Shown: positions 22,735 through 31,483, counted from the stretch's first letter. The stretch is 43,920 nt of DNA from Candidatus Liptonbacteria bacterium (GCA_016204355.1 JACQKT010000014.1:1-43920), one strand, 5' to 3'. Program-made: numbers and translations. Notes: generated by a model not told the origin, from the letters alone.

Positions 22735-23118
22735 TCAGACGGCAATATTTTCTCTGAGAACCGCGAACCAATCCAAAAATCTGTGTCTGCGCGGGAAAAC
22801 AGGTTTTTTTAAAGAATCAAACGAACCGCTTTCTGCCGGCAAAAGTCCGGAAATCAAGCCTGGCAAGATTCCCGCGAAAGCAAACAGGAAGAAAAGCGCT
22901 GCGAAAATCAGCGGGATAACTGCGCTTGAAAAGCTTTTCAAAAAGTCGATATGAAACATCGCGACCGCGACAGCATTGTCCGTCATGCAGGAATTTCCGT
23001 AAGCGGAAGAAGCGAGACATCCATGACCCATGCCGAAATATGTATTCATGGCAAGAAAGCCGAAAACGCCCAAAAAGATGAAACTTGCCGCAACCAATAA
23101 TGCAACGTATGTCTTCAT
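22735..23118 (-). CDS. Small membrane protein with paired extracytoplasmic Cys
   Basis: A 127-residue protein with two or three hydrophobic helices (about 4-27, 55-85) and a loop GMGHGCLASSAYGNSCM (about 29-45) that holds His, two Cys and Met. The C-terminal tail is basic and Trp/Phe-rich (RRHRFLDWF). I do not recognise the family; the CxnC loop could form a disulfide or bind copper. The start is the ATG at 23118, since the 22 residues upstream lack homology-like character. It lies between VKOR (78-bp gap) and the DUF1573 gene. Confidence 0.7.
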   Translation of the reverse strand: MKTYVALLVAASFIFLGVFGFLAMNTYFGMGHGCLASSAYGNSCMTDNAVAVAMFHIDFLKSFSSAVIPLIFAALFFLFAFAGILPGLISGLLPAESGSFDSLKKPVFPRRHRFLDWFAVLRENIAV

Positions 23119-23196
23119 ATTTGCCGTAATGATATCAAAAATCGCCGAGCGCGGCAAATCCACGCACTTTCGAGCCGCCGCCACTTTGTTTCAAAA

Positions 23197-23670
23197 TTAT
23201 CCCGTTTTTTTCGATCTAAAAAACAGAAATGTCGCCGTCAGAAAAAGAAATGTCGAAGAAAAAGCGGAAATCATGCAGTAAAAGCAAATGTATTTTATTA
23301 CGAAAATCTGAAGATAAACGAAATATGCCGACGCAAAAGACCCTACTGGGGAAAAAATAAGCGCCGCTTTGAAAAACTTTTCAGAATGCCCGGAAAGAAA
23401 GAAAACCGACAGCGAAAAAATCGACAAGTAATAAACGGCCCCGATTATGCCGAGCGGTATGCCGAACATAACGGCATATTCGCTTGAGAGAACCTTGTCG
23501 CACCCCTCAACGATGAAACAATTTACAGCAGAGCCATTATAATGCTCTATCGTAAGATATATAGAATCGGCGAGTCCGACGAAACTTAAAAAAATAAAAA
23601 TCCACGCGGCGCGTTTAAACAAGGCTGAATTCCAAAAACCGACATTTTGAGCTTCGGTGGATATAATCAT
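23197..23670 (-). CDS. Vitamin K epoxide reductase-family protein (disulfide generator)
   Basis: A 157-residue, four-helix VKOR protein that oxidises a partner thioredoxin and passes electrons to quinone, as a DsbB substitute. The first Cys pair is NCFIVEGC (about 50-57) with the following Ser in KVLSSEYAVMFGIPLGIIG, and the quinone-side CxxC is IKYICFYCMIS (about 126-136). There is no fused thioredoxin domain; the partner is probably the gene at 20421-20813. The -10 box 7 bp upstream of the ATG suggests a leaderless start of the nine-gene cluster. Confidence 0.93.
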   Translation of the reverse strand: MIISTEAQNVGFWNSALFKRAAWIFIFLSFVGLADSIYLTIEHYNGSAVNCFIVEGCDKVLSSEYAVMFGIPLGIIGAVYYLSIFSLSVFFLSGHSEKFFKAALIFSPVGSFASAYFVYLQIFVIKYICFYCMISAFSSTFLFLTATFLFFRSKKTG

Positions 23671-23677
23671 TCCGCAG

Positions 23678-23683
23678 ATTGTA
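23678..23683 (-). promoter_or_regulatory. -10 box of VKOR and the thiol/copper cluster
   Basis: TACAAT 7 bp before the VKOR ATG on the minus strand. The -35 is weak. If used, the transcript begins at or next to the start codon. Confidence 0.45.
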
Positions 23684-23697
23684 CTTCATTCAGGAAT

Positions 23698-25332
23698 TTA
23701 ATTCCAGACTACTTTTATTCTGTTAACGTTGGCCGGCAGTTTTATCAGCCAGAAAGGCCAGAGGGAAATTTTCGCATTTGAAAGGTCTGGGAGCCCTATC
23801 ACTTTTGCCCTCGCCTCGCCCAAACCTTTGCCTGCAATTTCGGCTTTGAGCGCATCTTCCGAAACCCGGGGTTCCAGCGTGCCGTCGACAACTACGATAA
23901 AGGTCAATATACCGGAATTCAGATCGGCTTTCACGTTTTTATAATCGATTTTAAGGTCTGTAAACGTTTTCCCCTGATAATCCCGCGACGCAATCGATTC
24001 GAAAAGCGACTTGAGGTGCTCGTCTTTAAAAGCGATTGCCTGAAAAGACGCCTCTCCGAAAACACTGAAGTTGCCGTTTTCATCGGTAGTTTTATTCGCG
24101 TTCAGTTTGGTTATGGCGATGGACGAAGCCCCATCCAAAATATTGAACCCGTCCGGCCTGCCACTCAAAAAACCGCTCTGAAGCGTATCTTTCAGGCTTT
24201 GCTCGGTTTTGCCTTTTGCCAAGGAAATATCCTGATCCGTCGCCACGGCTTTTTCTCCGATAAAACCGCCCGCCGCCGGCTGGGGCATGGTTCCGTAAAA
24301 ACCTTCGTAACGCGGCGTTCCCTTGAATCCAGGAATCGTAAGCTTTTCGAACGGGCCGATGTTGTAATCCGTCCCGGCTTTATCGGCTGTCACAGAAGCT
24401 TCTATGCTAGATGGAGTTATTTTGCCGTCTTTCGTTACTGCGCCAGGAACAACGACTTGCTTATCGAGGCGGAAAATTTTTCCATCGGGCGTTGCGAAAC
24501 GAGTTGTGGCAACGAGCGTCTGTTTTGTCGAACTATAAACGTTGTAAATGAGTATTCTTGCCGTGGCTTTGTCAGATACCTGCGTCCTTCCCGACGCCGG
24601 AAAAATCCGCGTCATATTCTTTTCCTGCCTGAAAATTTCCGCAGGCAGATTATTTTTCGAAGTGTCTACTGTAGAAAATGTTTTGCTCGCGGTTATCGTT
24701 CCTTCATAATGCCATGGGGTTTTTTTGAAGCTTAAAGATACTTCCGCTTTTCCCCAAAAAGCTCCCGCCGCCCAGCCTGCTCCCAGAACGAAAACGCAGA
24801 CCGTCAGGATCAGGGCTGTGGTCTTTTTCATACCGAACCTGAAACGTTTTTTTTCTTTGTGTTCGCGAACCGGAGCTTCTTCTTTTTCCTCCGCAAAGCG
24901 CTTTTTAGCAATCGATTCCTCTCTCGCTTTTTCCCAGAAAGATTCTCCCGGAGTATTTTCTTCGATTTTGAGTTTTTTCGCAGGCTTGGAGTTCTTGCTT
25001 TCGATTTCCGCTTTTTCTTTATCTCCTTTTTTCAAAGGGAGAATATCGGAAATGAAATGGGAAGAATCCTTTTTCTCCTTTTCGGCCGGGGAAAGTTTTG
25101 TCTGGATTCCCGCCTTTTCCGCGGTCTCAAGAATGTCTTTATCCGGAGAATCAACGGATATTTTCTTGCCCGCCGTTTCCGCCTCTCTTTTTATCAATTC
25201 AAAATCGGGAACAGAGCCCTTCAGTTCCGAATTGGCGGAAATAAACAAAACTATTTCTTTTTTCCTGCTTTCCAGTATTTTTTCGACTATTTTCGGAACC
25301 GAATCTTTTTTTGTTATTGATATTTTTTCCAT
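23698..25332 (-). CDS. Baseplate-J-like membrane-anchored protein
   Basis: A 544-residue protein of a type common in Parcubacteria and usually called baseplate J/gp47-like. An N-terminal cytoplasmic alpha/beta domain (about 1-80) is followed by a charged, Lys/Glu-rich linker (80-168), one membrane helix (about 172-195, TTALILTVCVFVLGAGWAAG) and a large extracytoplasmic beta-rich part. The part KIFRLDKQVVVPGA...ASVTADKAGTDYNIGP (about 285-330) is the baseplate-J-like signature. No phage genes accompany it, so it is not a prophage part. Its role in the envelope is unknown. It follows the FtsA/PilM-like gene by 13 bp. Confidence 0.8.
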   Translation of the reverse strand: MEKISITKKDSVPKIVEKILESRKKEIVLFISANSELKGSVPDFELIKREAETAGKKISVDSPDKDILETAEKAGIQTKLSPAEKEKKDSSHFISDILPLKKGDKEKAEIESKNSKPAKKLKIEENTPGESFWEKAREESIAKKRFAEEKEEAPVREHKEKKRFRFGMKKTTALILTVCVFVLGAGWAAGAFWGKAEVSLSFKKTPWHYEGTITASKTFSTVDTSKNNLPAEIFRQEKNMTRIFPASGRTQVSDKATARILIYNVYSSTKQTLVATTRFATPDGKIFRLDKQVVVPGAVTKDGKITPSSIEASVTADKAGTDYNIGPFEKLTIPGFKGTPRYEGFYGTMPQPAAGGFIGEKAVATDQDISLAKGKTEQSLKDTLQSGFLSGRPDGFNILDGASSIAITKLNANKTTDENGNFSVFGEASFQAIAFKDEHLKSLFESIASRDYQGKTFTDLKIDYKNVKADLNSGILTFIVVVDGTLEPRVSEDALKAEIAGKGLGEARAKVIGLPDLSNAKISLWPFWLIKLPANVNRIKVVWN

Positions 25333-25345
25333 TCCCTTTAAAAAA

Positions 25346-26455
25346 TTACGTAGACGAGCCGAGCCAATTCAGGCGCCGCTTCAGCCAGTCGTTTATCTCG
25401 CTTTCGCTATTATCATAATAGAATTCGAAGAAAGGCGCGAGCTGTTGAAAAACTTCGGAATCCGGCGATGGTTTTCGCATGTCGATCTCGAATCCCGATT
25501 TTTCGATAAAACCGCGAAAAGGCGGCTCGCAAAAAGGATTTTTGCCTATTAAATCAACCCTAATATTGCCGATTACGTAAATTTTGGCGCTGGTTTTAAG
25601 TTTTTTTATCTGCGATAAAAGGTTTTTTACCGCCTTTGAAAAGATTTTTTTGAAATATCTATCGAGAGATACCGAAACTCCTTCGCCCGCATAATATTCA
25701 TAGACATTCGCGGCGGCTTTTGAATTCAGGTCCCAAATTCCTTTTATTTCGTCCGTCAGCGCGTCAACGGACCACCTGATTTCTTTTCTGGCGGTCGCTT
25801 TATCAGGATCCTCTTCCGGATAGTAAAGGTAACTCTTTTGCTTGCAAACCGATAAAAGATCCGCGCGTTTCGAATCAGTTCTGGCTATCGCCGAAGCCTG
25901 CGCCTGCCACTTTTCGGTAAAGAAGAAATCCTTTTTCTTTCTTACGGCTTTCACTCTTTCGAAAGTATCCCGCCCCGCGAAGGTCATTTTTATAACCGCT
26001 CTTATTTCCGCAGGTTTGAATCCCAATGGGTTTATGACCCTGTGCCCATCGATCTCGAATTCAGAAATATTGCTGTCCGCCAAAATGGTGTCGAGTTCAT
26101 CCATCCCAAGCACCAAACTCGCCTCTCGGCGGCAATGATTGAAAATTTTCGCTATTGCCTGCGCCAAAATATTTTCGAGTTCAGTTCTTTCAATCGGCTT
26201 ATTGGAACTTTCCCTTTTCATCGAAAGAGGCACGAATATCTTAAAGGCGAGCTCCGGCTCGCAGGCAACTATGGTTTTATCGGCAAAAACAGGCACGCGC
26301 GAGCGGCCGGAGGAAAGGTCTTTTTCCATATTTTCCCAAACCTTTTCCTTTCTTATTTTTTTCCGATCATCGAGACTTATCAAAAGTCCGCTTATCTTTT
26401 CGGCAGAAACATCGAGCAACAGAAATTTTTCCTTAGTTTTGAAAATTGGCCACAT
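25346..26455 (-). CDS. Putative FtsA/PilM-like actin-fold protein
   Basis: A 369-residue cytoplasmic protein without a close named match. The N-terminus KFLLLDVSAEKISGLLISL (about 9-27) resembles the first phosphate-binding strand pair of the actin-like ATPase fold, and the segment EFEIDGHRVINPLGFKPAEI (about 132-151) resembles the SHS2/1C insert of FtsA (which reads NPVGL). A later KIYVIGNI (about 294-301) is placed like the adenosine motif. Two or more key residues are not clear, so nucleotide binding is uncertain. Its place next to a one-helix envelope protein is like that of FtsA/PilM partners. It starts 9 bp after the alaS stop. Confidence 0.55.
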   Translation of the reverse strand: MWPIFKTKEKFLLLDVSAEKISGLLISLDDRKKIRKEKVWENMEKDLSSGRSRVPVFADKTIVACEPELAFKIFVPLSMKRESSNKPIERTELENILAQAIAKIFNHCRREASLVLGMDELDTILADSNISEFEIDGHRVINPLGFKPAEIRAVIKMTFAGRDTFERVKAVRKKKDFFFTEKWQAQASAIARTDSKRADLLSVCKQKSYLYYPEEDPDKATARKEIRWSVDALTDEIKGIWDLNSKAAANVYEYYAGEGVSVSLDRYFKKIFSKAVKNLLSQIKKLKTSAKIYVIGNIRVDLIGKNPFCEPPFRGFIEKSGFEIDMRKPSPDSEVFQQLAPFFEFYYDNSESEINDWLKRRLNWLGSST

Positions 26456-26464
26456 TAATTTGGA

Positions 26465-28300
26465 CTATGGTTCAACTATGCCCCTGATGCGCCTGACTCC
26501 GCTGCCGACCGCCTCTTCCTTTACTATTTTGAATATTCCGATTTCTCCCGTATGCGCAACGTGCGGCCCTCCGCAGAATTCCTTGCTCCAGGCATTCTCC
26601 AGGTTTTTACCTATGAAATAAACATTCACCGGGTCGGGATATTTTTCCTTGAAGAAAAAGAGGGCTCCGGTTTTTTCGGCTTCCGATTTCGGCAAAACCG
26701 ATTTTTGCATCGGTAAGTCTTCTTTTACTTTCTCGTTAACCCTGTTTTCAACGGCTTTTATTTCTTCGGCTGTAAGTTTCCGAGGAAAAGCGAAGTCGAA
26801 CCGCGTGCGCTCAACCGTTATATCTGAACCCATTTGTTTTACCTCGGGGCCCAAAACGTCTCGCAGCGCCTGTTGGAGCATATGCGTCGCCGTGTGAAGG
26901 CGTGTCACTTTTTTCAGCTCTTCCTCGTTCGCGGCTTTGAGTTCACCCGTATCCAAAAGAAGACCGTGCCCGCCGAATTTCTTTTCCTGTCCGGCGCGGG
27001 AGATTTCCTGGTGTTTTTGAAATTCTTTTTCGAAACCTTCCTCGTCGATGTTGACCTTATGCGAACCTTCTTCGGCGAGGTCTTTTATTATGTCGAGAGT
27101 CAGTCCGTAAGTTTGATGGAAATGAAACACATCTTCGCCGGAAATATTTTTTGGTATATGAAATTTGTATGGCTCGCCTCTGTATTCCTGTGCTTTGAAC
27201 TCGGGATATTTTTTAAAGAATTCCTTTAGGCCTGCGTCCATTGTTTTTTGGAAGCGTTGCTGTTCCTCACTAAAAGCCTTGAGAATCTCGGCGTGTTGGC
27301 TATTGAGTTCTTTATAAAAATTGCCGTAGAAATCGATTATCTTGTTTATAAGCTTGGGGAATGCCTCGGGCGAGCCATAAACCTTTTTTGACCTAATAAT
27401 GGCACGACGAATCAGACGCCTTAAAATATAGCCCGCGCCTTTATTGCCCGGACGAACGCCGTCGGCGAGCAAAAAAACGCTCGCGCGCAAATGGTCTGCT
27501 AAAATCCTACCACTTTCCAAAAGTGCACCTTCAGCGGCTAAGAAAAATGGTTTCGCAAACAAATCCGTCTCAAAAATCGTTTTTGTTTTTTGCATACACA
27601 TTGCCAATCTTTCCAATCCCATACCGGTATCCACGCCCTGTATCCTCAACGGTTCGAGTTTTTTCCCGGGAACGCCGGCGTTTAATTCTTCCCGGGAACC
27701 CGGATATAAATACTGGTTGAAAACTATATTCCAAACTTCTATGTCCTGTCCCGCGCCGTTTTTACAGTAAATTTCAGTAGTCGGCCCACACGGACCGGAA
27801 GAACCGGTTGGACCCCAGAATACATCGTCCATTCCCTGCGAACGTACGTCGGATACTCCGAGAGATTTCCAGATTTCTTCCGATTCCGTATCGCGCGGCA
27901 CGCCGATTTCGTCTTTCCCCTCGAAAACCGACACCCACTCGATTTTAAGACTCATTTCTTTCGTTATGAACTCGTGCGCATAGCTAATCGCTTCTTTTTT
28001 GAAATAGCCGCCAAACGAAAAATTGCCGAGCATTTCGAAAAACGTGAGATGTCTTTCGTCGCCTACCTCGTCAATATCGGACGTGCGGAAAGATTTCTGG
28101 CAGGAGGCGGCGCCGATTTTCCCCGGATAATCTTTTGCAAAATCAAGTTCGCCCGTGAAATACTTTTTGAACTGCTGCATTCCGGCCGTGGTCAAGAGAA
28201 CCGACGGGTCGTCCGGTATCAAGGAAGAAGACGGAACGACAGCATGCCTGTTTTTTTCGAAAAACTCCAGAAACTTTTTTCGTATTCCTTCTGATGACAT
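26465..28300 (-). CDS. alaS: Alanyl-tRNA synthetase, short form
   Basis: Charges tRNA-Ala. The 611 residues cover the class II catalytic core (SFRTSDIDEVGDERHLTFFE, motif 2 region, about 75-94, and GVDTGMGLERLAM, motif 3, about 232-244), the tRNA-recognition helices and the editing domain with zinc ligands HTATHMLQQAL (about 473-483) and CGGPHVAHT (about 576-584). The protein ends about 30 residues later. The C-Ala domain and the coiled coil of the 870-residue E. coli type are missing, as in several reduced lineages. The start is taken as the ATG at 28300 (MSSEGIRKKF), which matches the usual N-terminus. Confidence 0.95.
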   Translation of the reverse strand: MSSEGIRKKFLEFFEKNRHAVVPSSSLIPDDPSVLLTTAGMQQFKKYFTGELDFAKDYPGKIGAASCQKSFRTSDIDEVGDERHLTFFEMLGNFSFGGYFKKEAISYAHEFITKEMSLKIEWVSVFEGKDEIGVPRDTESEEIWKSLGVSDVRSQGMDDVFWGPTGSSGPCGPTTEIYCKNGAGQDIEVWNIVFNQYLYPGSREELNAGVPGKKLEPLRIQGVDTGMGLERLAMCMQKTKTIFETDLFAKPFFLAAEGALLESGRILADHLRASVFLLADGVRPGNKGAGYILRRLIRRAIIRSKKVYGSPEAFPKLINKIIDFYGNFYKELNSQHAEILKAFSEEQQRFQKTMDAGLKEFFKKYPEFKAQEYRGEPYKFHIPKNISGEDVFHFHQTYGLTLDIIKDLAEEGSHKVNIDEEGFEKEFQKHQEISRAGQEKKFGGHGLLLDTGELKAANEEELKKVTRLHTATHMLQQALRDVLGPEVKQMGSDITVERTRFDFAFPRKLTAEEIKAVENRVNEKVKEDLPMQKSVLPKSEAEKTGALFFFKEKYPDPVNVYFIGKNLENAWSKEFCGGPHVAHTGEIGIFKIVKEEAVGSGVRRIRGIVEP

Positions 28301-28318
28301 AAAAATATAACGCAAATC

Positions 28319-28386
28319 TACGAATGCATGCGAATGCCGCGAATATAAACTATTTGTAAAATTGGCGGAATTTGCGGCATTCGCAT
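28319..28386. repeat. GCGAAT repeat forming a long hairpin after rpoD
   Basis: Units ACGAATGC, ATGCGAATGCC and GCGAAT (28319-28345) pair with their reverse copy (28370-28386) to give a 17-bp stem (one G-U) and a 25-nt loop, just 4 bp after the rpoD stop. There is no U-run, so termination is uncertain. Confidence 0.6.
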
Positions 28387-28390
28387 TACG

Positions 28391-29593
28391 CTACACAAGG
28401 TTCTCGAATCCTTCGAGCGCTTTTGTCTTTCCGTGCTCCCTTATTTTTTCAAGCGCTTTGGCTTCGATTTGTCTTATTCGTTCCCTGGTTACGCCAAAGA
28501 CTTTCCCTACCTCCTCGAGTGTGTGTGTTACTCCGTCCTCCAAGCCGAACCGCATTTTCAAAATTTCCCGTTCGCGTTCGGTCAAGTCGACTATTATTTC
28601 TTTTATAAGGTCGCGTATCAAAGTCTGCGCGGCCTGCTGGACCGGCGTCACGTTCTTTTCGTCCGGAATGAAGTCTGAGAGCGTCGAATCTTCTTCGTCG
28701 CCGACCGGCTGTTCGATTGAAAGGACTTCCTGCGAAATTTTCTGAATCTGCCTTACTTTGTCCACCTCTAAGCCCATTTCCGCGGCAACTTCTTCCGCCA
28801 AAGGATCGCGCCCCAATTCCTGTATCAGCTGGCGCCGCACTTGGGCATACTTGGAAATTGTTTCCACCATATGCACCGGAATTCTTATGGTTCGCGACTG
28901 GTCTGCAAGCGCTCTTGTTATCGCCTGGCGTATCCACCATGTCGCATATGTCGAAAATTTAAATCCTTTGTGATAATCGAATTTTTCCACTGCGCGCGAC
29001 AAACCGATATTGCCTTCCTGAATCAAGTCGAGAAGGGTCAGGTTCGGCGTCCTGTTGGCATAGCGTTTTGCTATCGAAACCACGAGGCGGAGATTCGCTT
29101 TCATTAGTTTCTGCCTCGCTTCTTCGCTCCCTTTGATAATTTTTTTGGCAAGGTCTTTTTCTTCGTCCTTTGTCAAAAGAGGCGTTCGCCCTATTTCTTT
29201 CAGATAAACCTGGACCGCATCCGGCGTTCCGCGCTCGAATTCGAGGGCGTGCTCTAGTTCCGCACTTCCCACCTCCTCTTCTTTCGAAAGATTGATAAGC
29301 CCGCCGGTTTCGATGACTTTTATGTTGGCTTTGTCGAGTCGGTCGTAAATCTCGTCAAGAAGCGAGACTTCTTTTTCTATTTTCGGGAAATAATAAAGTA
29401 TTTCGTTGTCGGTAACGAAACCTCTCGGTTTGCCGCGGTGAATAAGTTCGTTCAGCGCGGATTCATTGATTTTTGAGAGTGCTTTGCCGGCAGCCGGTTT
29501 TTTCCCTTTGGCATGAATTTTGCCTTTTGCAGGCTTGTAGCCAACCCTTCGTTTAGACTTTTTTTGCGCTTTTCTTTTTTTCGCCTTTTTCAT
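28391..29593 (-). CDS. rpoD: Primary sigma factor, sigma-70 family
   Basis: A 400-residue housekeeping sigma factor. A Lys/Arg-rich N-terminal tail (about 1-35) is followed by a region 1.1-like part (about 45-105), region 1.2 ([17 protein letters not shown], about 124-140), region 2 ([34 protein letters not shown], with the -10 contacts, in about 192-226), region 3 ([15 protein letters not shown]) and the region 4 HTH ([19 protein letters not shown], about 361-379). The large non-conserved insert of E. coli is absent. It follows dnaG, matching the dnaG-rpoD order known from many bacteria. The promoter boxes seen in this window (TTG---/TATAAT-like) fit recognition by this factor. Confidence 0.97.
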   Translation of the reverse strand: MKKAKKRKAQKKSKRRVGYKPAKGKIHAKGKKPAAGKALSKINESALNELIHRGKPRGFVTDNEILYYFPKIEKEVSLLDEIYDRLDKANIKVIETGGLINLSKEEEVGSAELEHALEFERGTPDAVQVYLKEIGRTPLLTKDEEKDLAKKIIKGSEEARQKLMKANLRLVVSIAKRYANRTPNLTLLDLIQEGNIGLSRAVEKFDYHKGFKFSTYATWWIRQAITRALADQSRTIRIPVHMVETISKYAQVRRQLIQELGRDPLAEEVAAEMGLEVDKVRQIQKISQEVLSIEQPVGDEEDSTLSDFIPDEKNVTPVQQAAQTLIRDLIKEIIVDLTEREREILKMRFGLEDGVTHTLEEVGKVFGVTRERIRQIEAKALEKIREHGKTKALEGFENLV

Positions 29594-29719
29594 ATAAATT
29601 TAAAGGGATTCTTGGCGAACCCCTGCACTGCACATTCTTATTAATATACTATTAAATTCACATAAATTTCCAGTTTCCGGCGCATTTGGGCCCGGCAACG
29701 CAACAGCCACAGAATGAGA

Positions 29720-31414
29720 TTACAAGCCCGGGAGATTATCCAGTTCCTGCATTGCCTTATCGACAAGTTTTTGATCGTTGGACTGTTCGGCTTCTTTGAT
29801 TATTGACGTCAACTCACGTCTTCTTTCTTTCAGGTATTCCTTGTAAAGTTCTACCTTCAAAGTTTCGAATTCTTCCGTACTTGCCTCCCTTTGCTGAAAA
29901 ACTATTATGTTGAGCAATTCGTCAATCGCAGGATCGTCCGAGCGCCGCACTCCGTCTTTTAAAAGAGAAAATATTTCGCGGTAATTCCCCGGAAGATTGG
30001 AGAAAATTTCTTCGGTTCCGCCGAAGTCGCCCTTGTGAAGCATCCATGCAAGGCAACGCTGTGAAAGAATTTCCCGTCTGTAAAATTTTTTGACTGCAGC
30101 CGGCTCGGAAATCTCCTCTTGTTCCGCTTTTTTGCCCGTCGGCGTTCCCCTTTCCATTTCCTCGACAAGCGTCAATTCGCCGACGCCGGTTCTCTTAGAA
30201 AGCTCTCTTAGCCAGAACGATTTTAAAACGGGACTTGTTACATTCCTGATTTTTTCGAGTACCGCTTTGAGATTCCGGAAATTTTCCCGGTCGCGGACAT
30301 CGAATTTTCCGCCGGGAAGATATTTTTCGAAATAAAACTCCGCCGCAGGCTTGGCGTTTCCTATGATTTTCAAAAAATATTCTTTGTCTGAAAAAGCGGC
30401 GTCCGCCGGATCCTTGTAATCGTGAAATACGGCTACCTTGACGCCGAAATCGGCGGCTTCGGCAAGATCAATGGCCCGCTCTCCCGCCTCCCTCCCCGCC
30501 TCGTCATTGTCGAAACTGACGACTAACTGGTCTGTCAGCCGCCGAAGAAGGCGGAGATGGTCGCCGGTCAGCGCCGTTCCCGAACTCGCGACAACGTTTT
30601 TTAATCCTGCCTGCCAGCTCATCAAAAAATCCATCTGCCCTTCAACCAAAAAAGCGAGTTTGGCGTCGCGGATGAAATTTTTGCTTTTCCAAAATCCGTA
30701 AAGAATCTTAGACTTGCTGAATATCGGCGTTTCAGGACTGTTGACATATTTGCCCGACTTACCGTCATCGAACTGGGGCAGTATCCTCCCCGTAAAACCT
30801 ATTACCTTGCCGAGGTGATTATGTATCGGGAACATTATGCGTCCGCGGAAACGGTCGAACTGCAAACCGCGCTCGGTTTTGAAAGAAAGCCCCGCCCTTA
30901 AAATATCGTCCGGGTGAAAACCGGAATTGATGAGATGCAAAACAAGCGTTTCCGAACCGGATGGAGCGAGTCCTATTTCGAATTCCTTTATCGTTTCTAG
31001 GGTCAATCCCCGCCCCGAAACGTACTCCTTGGCGGATTTCGAGTTTTCGAGTTCCCTTTTGAAAAACTCTTTTGCTTTTTCGTTGATGTCGTAAAGAAGG
31101 CCTATGTGTTTGTACTCCGCAGGGCTTACGCGTCTGAGTTCCACCCCGGCTTTCTCAGCGAGTACTTTCAATGCCTCGCCGAATTCAATATTTTCGTAGC
31201 GCATCAGGAAGGCGAAGATGTCCCCGCCTATGTTGCAGCCGAAACAATGCCAAGTCTGCCGCTCGGGCGAAACCATGAATGAAGGGGTTTTTTCCCTGTG
31301 AAAAGGGCAAAGCGCCTTGAAGTTCTTACCCGCCGGTTGAAGCTGGAGATAACCCTTCAAAAAATCGGCTATGTCGAGACGCTCTTTTATTGTTTCGACA
31401 GGAGTGCTTGCCAT
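29720..31414 (-). CDS. dnaG: DNA primase
   Basis: Makes RNA primers at the fork. The 564 residues hold an N-terminal CHC2 zinc domain (CPFHREKTPSF and WHCFGCNIGGD, about 36-66), the RNA polymerase core with Toprim residues (EGQMDFLMSWQAG at about 255 and SFDNDEAG at about 300) and a shorter C-terminal helicase-binding region (about 430-564, with KKFYRREILSQRCLAWML). Length is near normal. It starts 7 bp after a -10 box, so it should be leaderless. rpoD follows after about 125 bp that carries nothing recognisable. Confidence 0.96.
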   Translation of the reverse strand: MASTPVETIKERLDIADFLKGYLQLQPAGKNFKALCPFHREKTPSFMVSPERQTWHCFGCNIGGDIFAFLMRYENIEFGEALKVLAEKAGVELRRVSPAEYKHIGLLYDINEKAKEFFKRELENSKSAKEYVSGRGLTLETIKEFEIGLAPSGSETLVLHLINSGFHPDDILRAGLSFKTERGLQFDRFRGRIMFPIHNHLGKVIGFTGRILPQFDDGKSGKYVNSPETPIFSKSKILYGFWKSKNFIRDAKLAFLVEGQMDFLMSWQAGLKNVVASSGTALTGDHLRLLRRLTDQLVVSFDNDEAGREAGERAIDLAEAADFGVKVAVFHDYKDPADAAFSDKEYFLKIIGNAKPAAEFYFEKYLPGGKFDVRDRENFRNLKAVLEKIRNVTSPVLKSFWLRELSKRTGVGELTLVEEMERGTPTGKKAEQEEISEPAAVKKFYRREILSQRCLAWMLHKGDFGGTEEIFSNLPGNYREIFSLLKDGVRRSDDPAIDELLNIIVFQQREASTEEFETLKVELYKEYLKERRRELTSIIKEAEQSNDQKLVDKAMQELDNLPGL

Positions 31415-31421
31415 TGGTGAA

Positions 31422-31451
31422 ATTCTAAATTAAAACAATGCTCTCATGCAA
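31422..31451 (-). promoter_or_regulatory. Promoter of dnaG
   Basis: -35 TTGCAT (31446-31451), 18-bp spacer, -10 TAGAAT (31422-31427), which lies only 7 bp before the ATG. Confidence 0.6.
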
Positions 31452-31454
31452 ATG

Positions 31455-31483
31455 TTTCCAAAAACGCAGTTTTGGGCTAAAAT
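31455..31483 (+). promoter_or_regulatory. Promoter of the metal ABC transporter genes
   Basis: -35-like TTTCCA (31455-31460), 17-bp spacer, -10 TAAAAT (31478-31483). The divergent dnaG -35 is only 3 bp away. Confidence 0.55.

Noticed and set aside
22616-22771. 52-residue N-terminal extension of the DUF1573 protein
   Set aside because: It overlaps the preceding gene, has no homology-like features, and the ATG at 22615 gives a standard signal anchor.
23698-25332. Prophage or tailocin because of baseplate-J similarity
   Set aside because: No tail, capsid, terminase or lysis genes flank it, and it has a membrane helix; such proteins are common chromosomal genes in Parcubacteria.
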